A DNA stretch of 15,968 nucleotides from Lachnospiraceae bacterium UBA4364 (GTDB lineage Bacteria; Bacillota; Clostridia; Lachnospirales; Lachnospiraceae). Under the pieces are notes generated by a model, which searched no databases, was not told the DNA's origin, and saw only the letters and a program-made list of their open reading frames with translations. Positions 6,595 to 10,987 of this stretch are shown one piece after another (the stretch's first letter is position 1; each line of letters begins with the position of its first letter). The stretch is taken from NCBI GenBank assembly GCA_002393955.1, contig DGSK01000006.1:44419-60386 (forward strand). The letters run 5' to 3'. A program made the translations under genes and the position numbers.

Positions 6595-6680
6595 CAAGAG
6601 GTAGTGCTTGCACTGCTGGGGCTGGTCGAAAGACCCAGGTCCTACCTAATCGGCGGGGAGACTCCCCGCCATTTCTATTT
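6595..6680 (+). ncRNA. Candidate structured RNA upstream of the DUF3800 gene
   Basis: About 85 bases with compact pairing. A closing helix joins AGGTAG (6599-6604) to CTACCT (6642-6647). Inside it are an AGTG-CTTG-CACT hairpin and a CTGG-GTC-type stem capped by a GAAA tetraloop (CTGGTC-GAAA-GACCCAG with one bulge). Three bases later a strong GGCGGGGA/TCCCCGCC hairpin (6652-6670) followed by a T-rich run acts as terminator. The segment is more GC-rich than its flanks. Families of structured RNAs called DUF3800 motifs have been described next to DUF3800 genes; I cannot tell which of those, if any, this belongs to. Alternatively it is a leader attenuator of the DUF3800 mRNA. Confidence 0.6.
6652..6680 (+). 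terminator. Hairpin ending the structured RNA
   Basis: GGCGGGGA-GAC-TCCCCGCC, an 8-bp GC-rich stem followed by ATTTCTATTTG. Probably terminates most transcripts before the DUF3800 gene, leaving a short stable RNA and limited read-through. Confidence 0.65.
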
Positions 6681-6703
6681 GTATTAAATTCAGGGGTGAA
6701 ATA

Positions 6704-7390
6704 TTGAAAACAGTTAGTATATTTGTTGACGAATCCGGGGATATGGGACTAAAGGATAAGGGAAGAACATTTTATGTTATTTCCCTTGTTTTTCATGATC
6801 AGGATAATGATATAAGTGCTGATATTGATGCACTTGAGAAAGGATTACTCAACTTGAATTGTCCGAGTGGAGCGGTTCACACAGAACCACTTATAAGAAG
6901 AGAATGTCCGTATGAGAATCTTTCCCCAAATGAAAGAAGAGCTATATTTACCAAGTTATTCTTTTTTGCAAAGAAATGCGATATTACATATAAAACTTTC
7001 GTGTTTGAAAAAAGACAGTTTAATGATGAAATGAAGCTTGAGGCTAAAATTGCCAGGGAATTGTCACGATTTATAAGAAACAATCTACAGTTTTTTCAGT
7101 CATTTGATGAAGTGATACTCTATTATGATAATGGACAGAAACAGCTTAGCAGAATTCTTAATACGGTTCTGGCTACTGAAATTGTTGATTATGACGTAAG
7201 GAAAGTTCAACCGAGCGAATACAGGCTGTTTCAGGTAGCGGATCTTATTTGTACGATAGAGCTTATAGATGCAAAATTAGAGGCTGGCATGCAATTATCT
7301 AAATCTGAGGAGTATTTGTTTCACAATAAAAGAGACTTCAAAAAAGACTTTGCCAAAAATATAAAGAATAAACTTTTTAAAGAGGCATGA
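6704..7390 (+). CDS. DUF3800 domain-containing protein, 228 aa
   Basis: Starts at TTG preceded by AGGGGTGA six bases upstream. The N-terminus IFVDESGDMGLKD carries the family hallmark D9-E-S-G-D13 on the first strand of an RNase H-like fold. YYDNGQ (140-145) and QVADLICTIEL (177 onward, Asp180) supply the remaining acidic and core positions. Length fits the family (about 200-260). No signal or membrane segment. DUF3800 proteins resemble nucleases of the RNase H/RuvC fold and often sit with structured RNAs or in phage-defence neighbourhoods; activity is not established for this one. It lies directly after a promoter-RNA-terminator cassette and inside a tRNA-flanked insertion, so it is a cargo gene whose partner is probably that RNA. 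Confidence 0.88.
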   Translation: MKTVSIFVDESGDMGLKDKGRTFYVISLVFHDQDNDISADIDALEKGLLNLNCPSGAVHTEPLIRRECPYENLSPNERRAIFTKLFFFAKKCDITYKTFVFEKRQFNDEMKLEAKIARELSRFIRNNLQFFQSFDEVILYYDNGQKQLSRILNTVLATEIVDYDVRKVQPSEYRLFQVADLICTIELIDAKLEAGMQLSKSEEYLFHNKRDFKKDFAKNIKNKLFKEA

Positions 7391-7490
7391 ATCAAAAAAA
7401 TGAATTGCAATAGGTAAATTTATTGGTAATCATTTCCACTCTTTCTATCACAAAGCCAGTACAGGCAAGCGTTTCCGGACCTTAGTATAA
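7391..7490. other. Short spacer before the tRNA fragment, nothing recognised
   Basis: No reading frame, hairpin or promoter that I can support between the DUF3800 stop codon and the duplicated tRNA segment. Confidence 0.5.
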
Positions 7491-7519
7491 GGACTCTGAC
7501 TCCGTCATTTCAAGGTTCG

Positions 7520-7572
7520 TTCTTCGATCCGCTCCGGTCGCGCAAAGCTGACGTCCCCCGGACGTCATGCGC
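7520..7572. repeat. GC-rich palindromic insert in the tRNA fragment
   Basis: 53 bases, clearly richer in G+C than its surroundings. TGACGTCC-CCC-GGACGTCA forms a perfect 8-bp hairpin, extended by GCGCA/TGCGC across an asymmetric AAGC bulge. It looks like a REP- or MITE-like palindromic unit that inserted in the T loop. No second copy occurs in this window. Confidence 0.6.
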
Positions 7573-7594
7573 CCTTGTAGCGCTGCTAAATAAG

Positions 7595-7628
7595 GGCCTT
7601 TCAAGTATAGTACTTGGAAGACTTTTTT
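7595..7628 (+). terminator. Duplicated tRNA terminator
   Basis: Second copy of the tRNA-Gln terminator: CTTTCAAGTA pairs with TACTTGGAAG, followed by T6. One stem change (GGC to GAC) weakens its base. Confidence 0.7.
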
Positions 7629-7658
7629 CTTGTAAAATCAAGGGTTTCAGGGGTTTTT

Positions 7659-7694
7659 TAAAAAACCGCAAACATAAGGTTTGTGGGTTTTTCG
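7659..7694 (+). terminator. A/T-flanked hairpin after the tRNA fragment
   Basis: AAAAAACC-GCAAAC pairs with GTTTGT-GGGTTTTT around ATAAG, with T-rich 3' side and A-rich 5' side, so it may terminate in both directions. Confidence 0.65.
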
Positions 7695-7759
7695 TTTGTT
7701 AAATTATATTCCGGATAGGATTTCTAAAAGGCTTCTATACGGATATATGACAATGTAAG

Positions 7760-7768
7760 TGTTATAAT
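7760..7768 (+). promoter_or_regulatory. Extended -10 promoter for the HD hydrolase gene
   Basis: TGT-TATAAT, a consensus -10 with upstream TG. No good -35 is visible. It lies about 46 bases before the ATG at 7814. Confidence 0.55.
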
Positions 7769-7813
7769 ATCTATGTTGTCAATGTCATCTTATCTATCCG
7801 GGAGGTATCTCGA

Positions 7814-8317
7814 ATGATCTACACAGACAAAACCAAGAAAGCGATGATTTTTATGTTTTCAAAGCATAAGGACCAGGTGGATAAATCCGGTATTCCGTAT
7901 GCCTTTCATCCATATCATTTAGCTGAACAGATGACGGATGAAGTGTCTGTATGTGTTGCTTTGCTGCATGATGTGGTGGAGGATACTGATACAACATTTG
8001 AAGATCTGTCCGGCATGGGGTTCGGTGATGAGGTAATTGACACATTAAGACTCTTGACTCATACAGATGATAAGGACTACTATGAATATGTATCTGATCT
8101 GTCCTTAAATATTACTGCTGTCGGGGTTAAGCTTGCCGATTTAAGGCATAATTCCGACCTTACAAGGCTGAATGTCATAGATGACAAAGCATTGAAAAGA
8201 GTAGAAAAATACAGGAAGTGCATCAGTTTTCTGGAAGAACAGATGTCTTTCCTTGAACGTGGCAATATGGATTTAGCTAAAGAAAATGCCGAGAAGTTCA
8301 AGGAAAAGCATGTTTGA
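7814..8317 (+). CDS. HD-domain hydrolase of the small alarmone hydrolase / SpoT-N type, 167 aa
   Basis: A single-domain metal-dependent phosphohydrolase. Candidate metal and catalytic residues follow the RelA/SpoT hydrolase order: His32 in FHPYHLAEQ, His52-Asp53 in ALLHDVVEDTD with Glu56-Asp57, and Asp109 in LADLRHNSDL. This pattern is that of stand-alone MESH1-like enzymes, which hydrolyse (p)ppGpp or related nucleotides; there is no synthetase, TGS or ACT domain. Length (about 150-200) is usual for such proteins. The ATG follows GGGAGGT in good spacing. The next gene starts 68 bases downstream without an obvious terminator, so they are likely co-transcribed. Substrate is inferred: it could act on another nucleotide or a defence-related signal. 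Confidence 0.85.
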   Translation: MIYTDKTKKAMIFMFSKHKDQVDKSGIPYAFHPYHLAEQMTDEVSVCVALLHDVVEDTDTTFEDLSGMGFGDEVIDTLRLLTHTDDKDYYEYVSDLSLNITAVGVKLADLRHNSDLTRLNVIDDKALKRVEKYRKCISFLEEQMSFLERGNMDLAKENAEKFKEKHV

Positions 8318-8385
8318 GATAAGCCCAAACTTTGGAAGACAAAAATAAAACGAAATATATAATTCAAAGAATACAGGAGGATAAC

Positions 8386-8943
8386 ATGGAGCAGATTAAT
8401 CAGGAAATAGCGATACGCTTTGGTACACAGTATCCGATACCTTTTCGGGACGGAAAGACCGGTATGAATGTATATGTTCGTGCTAATGGGAGTGCCAGGG
8501 TGGTTGTCAAGGATCCGGCAAAATACACAAGTCCGGATGATGTAGAGAATAAAGGGAAAATGATTGCTGTAGATCAGCTTATGAAGGCAGTAGAATCATT
8601 AAGTGGAACCGTGGATGCCATGTCTCTTCAGATACAGTCGCGTGAAATAGCAAGGAGCATGTCTGAGGGCTTTAAGGAATACGGTCTTGAAGCGACCGCA
8701 ATCACGATAATGAATATCGGACCTGATGAGGAATCCGCTGAGAGGTTAAAAAAGACTGTTTCTGATAGTTCTTTCTCGGCTGCACAGCTGAACGAAATGA
8801 TGCAGAAAGCTACGGCGGCTGCGCAGGCTTCCGGTGCACCGAAAGCAGCAGCGGCACAGGATAGTTTCCCTAAATTCTGTCAGTACTGCGGGGCTAAGGC
8901 CGGAAGCAGATTCTGTCCGGAATGCGGGAAACAACTGGTTTAG
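8386..8943 (+). CDS. Short SPFH-like protein with C-terminal zinc ribbon, 185 aa
   Basis: The ATG at 8386 is chosen because AGGAGG lies eight bases upstream; an upstream in-frame TTG has no such site. Residues 1-45 (IAIRFGTQYPIPFRDGKTGM then VYVRANGSARVVVKDPAKY) and about 85-115 (REIARSMSEGFKEYGLEATA, ITIMNIGPDEES) resemble the SPFH/virion-core-like domain of YdjI-type proteins. An Ala-rich linker follows, then a zinc ribbon with Cys165, Cys168, Cys177 and Cys180 (CQYCG, CPECG). Full-length relatives are about 300-400 residues, so the SPFH part is shortened at the front. No membrane helix is visible. YdjI-like proteins are linked to membrane stress and phage-shock-type neighbourhoods, but no such partner is intact here. 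Confidence 0.7.
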   Translation: MEQINQEIAIRFGTQYPIPFRDGKTGMNVYVRANGSARVVVKDPAKYTSPDDVENKGKMIAVDQLMKAVESLSGTVDAMSLQIQSREIARSMSEGFKEYGLEATAITIMNIGPDEESAERLKKTVSDSSFSAAQLNEMMQKATAAAQASGAPKAAAAQDSFPKFCQYCGAKAGSRFCPECGKQLV

Positions 8944-8998
8944 TTTAAGATATATGGAACGAATGATTAACCGATTCTGGAAATAAGGAACAGTGTAA

Positions 8999-9094
8999 TT
9001 TATATTCGCGTTTCTTGGTATCGGCTTTATAGCTGTACTCATAATATTCATAAAGAAGAAATGGATCTGGATCGTCGGAAGCCGAGCAGTTTGA
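8999..9094 (+). pseudogene. Remnant of a small membrane protein gene
   Basis: The frame from 8999 to TGA 9092-9094 encodes a clear hydrophobic helix (IFAFLGIGFIAVLIIFIKKK) followed by WIWIVGSRAV, but a TAA at 8996-8998 precedes it. A short ATG frame at 8954 (MERMINRFWK) ends at TAA just upstream in another phase. Together they read as the N-terminal part of a small membrane protein (DUF3592-like in general character) broken by a frameshift and stop codons. It follows the SPFH gene closely and may once have been part of that operon. Confidence 0.45.
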
Positions 9095-9273
9095 TATAAA
9101 TGATGAGAAGATTTTCATTCACATAGGAGCATAGTACCACCTACACACCCATACCGACCACCTGCGCATGATTCATTGTATCCCATCCCCTCCGTCTGAT
9201 ATATTCAAATCATCAAAGGAAAAGCCCAAGCATAAAGGGCAAGACAAACCAAAAGACATAGGAGGAAAAAATC
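9095..9273. other. Intergenic leader with a C-rich patch
   Basis: Between 9135 and 9195 the plus strand is unusually rich in C and poor in G (runs such as ACCACCTACACACCC and CCCATCCCC). No gene is supported. The patch overlaps the candidate promoter of the following peptide gene. Confidence 0.45.
9176..9205 (+). promoter_or_regulatory. Candidate promoter of the double-glycine peptide gene
   Basis: TTGTAT at 9176-9181, an 18-base C-rich spacer, and TATATT at 9200-9205, about 69 bases before the ATG. Confidence 0.45.
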
Positions 9274-9537
9274 ATGACACAGAATATTAACCTTACAGAC
9301 AGAGCATTAGAGCAGGTAAATGGTGGCATCAATGACTTCCCTGAATACGATATGATAGGCATAGTAGTAGGTAAGCATCAGGCAGATCCTTATGCATATG
9401 ATGTAAAGGGCGACAATGATGTAATCTACATCTGCTGCTATGATGAGACAGGTGATATAACCCCCGGAACAGAGGTTTATATGTTCCATAATGATATCGA
9501 CAATACATGGCAGATAAGGCAGATGACATTCATGTAA
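9274..9537 (+). CDS. Putative secreted peptide with a double-glycine leader, 87 aa
   Basis: The first 18 residues, ending LTDRALEQVNGG, have the form of a double-glycine leader: acidic and hydrophobic residues at set spacing and Gly17-Gly18 at the cut site. Such leaders are removed by peptidase-containing ABC exporters (C39 family). The predicted product (residues 19-87) is acidic, has Cys-Cys in a VIYICCYDE stretch, and is not a hydrophobic Gly/Ala-rich bacteriocin of class II, nor does it show a Nif11 or lanthipeptide-type core. The start is strong: AGGAGG lies eight bases upstream. A long hairpin terminator follows. No exporter or modifying enzyme is in the window, so its processing must rely on genes elsewhere. 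Role unknown: a signalling peptide or bacteriocin-like product is possible. Confidence 0.65.
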   Translation: MTQNINLTDRALEQVNGGINDFPEYDMIGIVVGKHQADPYAYDVKGDNDVIYICCYDETGDITPGTEVYMFHNDIDNTWQIRQMTFM

Positions 9538-9592
9538 ACCGGCATATAAGGAAAGATACGGAACAATCCGATATAAATATTAAGAGAAAAGG

Positions 9593-9631
9593 GCATCTTT
9601 CGATCATTAGGTTGGTTGGGAGATGCTTTTT
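9593..9631 (+). terminator. Terminator of the double-glycine peptide gene
   Basis: GCATCTTTCGATCA pairs with TTGGTTGGGAGATGC along 14 positions including several G-T pairs, with a TTAGG loop and T5 after the stem. Confidence 0.75.
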
Positions 9632-9646
9632 GATACTGTAGAATCA

Positions 9647-9675
9647 TTGAGAATTTGGGATATTTCGGGTATAAT
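9647..9675 (+). promoter_or_regulatory. Promoter of the interrupted acetyltransferase-like gene
   Basis: TTGAGA at 9647-9652, 17-base spacer, TATAAT at 9670-9675, a near-consensus promoter 27 bases before the ATG at 9702. Confidence 0.75.
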
Positions 9676-9701
9676 ATATACAAGGAAAAGGGAGAATTAT
9701 T

Positions 9702-10247
9702 ATGATTTGTATTGATATAGACGAATTAACACCATGTCTGGTTGATGTATCTACCGGTGAAACGGTTGAGACAGAAGTGATACGAATAAAAAGACGCTCT
9801 TTTCTTTCAAAATTTACTGAAAAGAACGGTTGGTATACTAATTGGCAGGGTTTGATAAAGACTAATGAGATCTATGCACTTGTTGTCAAAGGAACTGTTG
9901 ATATATAGGGGCTGATAGCATTAGAGGACAACCCTGATTTTGGTGCAATATATATAGCATGGGCTGTGGCAGCACCTAAAAATAATCCGGAGTTGTATGA
10001 GCCGAAGAAATATAATGGCGTAGGCGGACATCTGCTGGCTATTGCTATAGATCGTTCAGAACAATTGGGGCATAAAGGGGATGTTACTGGATTTTGTCGA
10101 AATAAAGACATAATGAATCATTTTGTTAATGCATATGATGCTGATCCGATTTGTATTCTTCATCCGTATCAGATTGGCTTGTATGGTGATTCGGCAAAGA
10201 GAATTAGGGAGGTGTATGACTATGAATGGACAGATGACGAAATATGA
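9702..10247 (+). pseudogene. Acetyltransferase-like gene interrupted by one in-frame TAG
   Basis: The frame opens at ATG 9702 after AGGGAGA and runs 68 codons to TAG 9906-9908. It then continues in the same phase without a break for 112 more codons to TGA 10245-10247. Both halves read as one protein. The front has CIDIDELTPCLVDVSTGE and EKNGWYTNWQGLIKTNEIYA; the back has GLIALEDNPDFGAIYIAWAV, GVGGHLLAIAIDRSEQLG and a final VYDYEWTDDE. The GVGGHLLA-type glycine loop and overall length (about 180) suggest a GNAT-like fold; from memory related clostridial proteins read DIQGLIAL where this one has DI-stop-GLIAL. A single CAG to TAG change therefore explains the break. The promoter and ribosome binding site are still good, so a 68-residue fragment is probably made. 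A GTG at 9966 could also restart, without a good ribosome binding site. Confidence 0.75.
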
Positions 10248-10419
10248 GAAATATTTAGGCAGTCTTGAAGAAATGAAAGAGCCGAAACCGGCAGAGCTTG
10301 TTTTTGATATGCGGGGGGCTGTGGAATATGCCGAAAAGAAGGGAATAAGAATATCTGAATTTTCACAGGAAGAAAAGGATATGTTTGTTAAAACAAAACA
10401 ACAGGCAAGACTTGCATAA
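10222..10419 (+). CDS. Small antitoxin-like protein, 65 aa
   Basis: Starts at ATG 10222, preceded by GGGAGGTG, and overlaps the end of the interrupted acetyltransferase-like gene by 26 bases in another phase. The protein is charged and helical: MTKYEKYLGSLEEMKEPKP, then a FDMRGAVEYAEKKG segment and ISEFSQEEKDMF. The YAEKKGIRxSEFSxEE pattern resembles the tail of small antitoxin-like partners encoded with GNAT-like toxins, but I cannot name a family. Overlap with the upstream gene implies translational coupling, so the TAG in that gene may lower its expression. A terminator follows at 10437-10473. Confidence 0.65.
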   Translation: MNGQMTKYEKYLGSLEEMKEPKPAELVFDMRGAVEYAEKKGIRISEFSQEEKDMFVKTKQQARLA

Positions 10420-10436
10420 TTAAGAAAACAGAAGAT

Positions 10437-10473
10437 ACATCCTCTGATCATAATGGTCAGGGGGTGTTTTTTT
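10437..10473 (+). terminator. Terminator after the antitoxin-like gene
   Basis: ACATCCTCTGA pairs with TCAGGGGGTGT (two G-T pairs) around a 9-base loop, followed by T7. Confidence 0.8.
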
Positions 10474-10565
10474 ATGCCTAAACCACAGAAACACAAGTTC
10501 CGAAACCAAACACTTGTTTCCCATTTTTATGGTATAGGTCGTTTGATACAATAGGGTTAACCGGA

Positions 10566-10665
10566 GCGTCAGAAAGGACGTCAGAAAGGAGTCAGAAAGG
10601 TCGTCAGAAAGGTAGTCAGGTAAGGGTAAGGTAGTCAGGTAAGTCAGGTAAGAAGTCAGGTAAGA
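10566..10665 (+). repeat. Short-period tandem repeats upstream of hsdR
   Basis: Four units of the form CGTCAGAAAGG (10-12 bases apart, 10567-10612) pass into four units of GTCAGGTAAG (about 10615-10664), with a GGTAAG insertion between them. The shared GTCAG core suggests one ancestral unit that amplified and diverged. Two AGGATGTATAA units (10665 and 10679) and two AGGGGTAAGGA units (near 10795-10816) lie just downstream. Period 10-12 bases without spacers excludes CRISPR. Confidence 0.85.
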
Positions 10666-10667
10666 GG

Positions 10668-10802
10668 ATGTATAAGGAGAGGATGTATAATGCATATTCC
10701 GACAGGCTTAAGGACAGGATTCCGGATATGAGGAAGGCTGAGCCTTGTATAGACCGTAAATGGGCTTTAGAGGCTTTCAGAACGGTGCTTAATGAGGGGT
10801 AA
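10668..10802 (+). CDS. Possible small ORF or gene remnant, 44 aa
   Basis: ATG 10668 to TAA 10800-10802 encodes MYKERMYNAYSDRLKDRIP, then DMRKAEPCIDRKWALEAF and a short tail. The amino-acid mix is protein-like, and the first ATGTAT unit is a tandem duplicate of the second at 10683, so the original start may be 10683 (39 residues). The upstream GGTAAGAGG is a plausible but not strong ribosome binding site. I recognise no family. It may be the surviving end of a gene lost when the hsdRM block arrived, or a short peptide ahead of hsdR. Confidence 0.35.
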   Translation: MYKERMYNAYSDRLKDRIPDMRKAEPCIDRKWALEAFRTVLNEG

Positions 10803-10850
10803 GGAAGGGGTAAGGAAGTAGCCTACACAGGTGAAGAACAGGGCGTTTTG

Positions 10851-10859
10851 TGGTAAAAT
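10851..10859 (+). promoter_or_regulatory. Weak candidate promoter for hsdR
   Basis: TGG-TAAAAT, an extended -10 without a recognisable -35, about 130 bases before the hsdR start. The leader after it contains two of three ATAGTATCC copies. Confidence 0.35.
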
Positions 10860-10987
10860 AGTATCCGTAGTTTAAGCAGATTTTGACTATGGGGGATAGG
10901 GGTTACAGCTGATCTTAATTCATATCTTAACCATATAGTATCCCGCATAATAATTTATCGTGTAGGTTTTATACGGAGGAAAAATCT

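Larger units (their letters stand above)
7491..7653 (+). pseudogene. tRNA-Gln 3' fragment with terminator, interrupted by a palindromic insert (attR-like)
   Basis: Bases 7491-7519 match 6018-6046 exactly (anticodon arm to T loop). Bases 7573-7653 match 6050-6130 almost exactly (T-arm 3' strand, acceptor 3' strand, terminator, downstream flank). Between them three bases of the T loop are replaced by 53 unrelated bases. The 5' half of the tRNA is absent, so this copy cannot make a tRNA. It marks the right end of the DUF3800-bearing insertion. Confidence 0.85.

Noticed and set aside
6422..6604. GTG-started 60-codon frame
   Set aside because: Highly Arg/Lys-rich, runs through the RNA promoter, and the overlapping frame in another phase is more protein-like.
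8332..8385. N-terminal extension of the SPFH-like protein from TTG 8332
   Set aside because: No ribosome binding site at the TTG, whereas AGGAGG precedes ATG 8386 and family similarity begins just after it.
9906..9908. Pyrrolysine or programmed read-through at the TAG
   Set aside because: No pyl genes or special downstream structure visible, and the likely ancestral codon is CAG; a nonsense mutation is simpler.
10123..10221. Longer form of the antitoxin-like gene starting at 10123
   Set aside because: That part reads in another phase through the acetyltransferase-like coding sequence and gives a Met/Arg-rich, unlikely peptide; GGGAGGTG marks ATG 10222.
10566..10665. CRISPR-like array
   Set aside because: Units are 10-12 bases and directly abutting, with no unique spacers and no cas genes nearby.
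10420..10695. Minus-strand 91-codon frame over the tandem repeats
   Set aside because: Its Ser/Thr/Leu/Tyr repeats arise from the tandem DNA units and it includes the terminator; no ribosome binding site.
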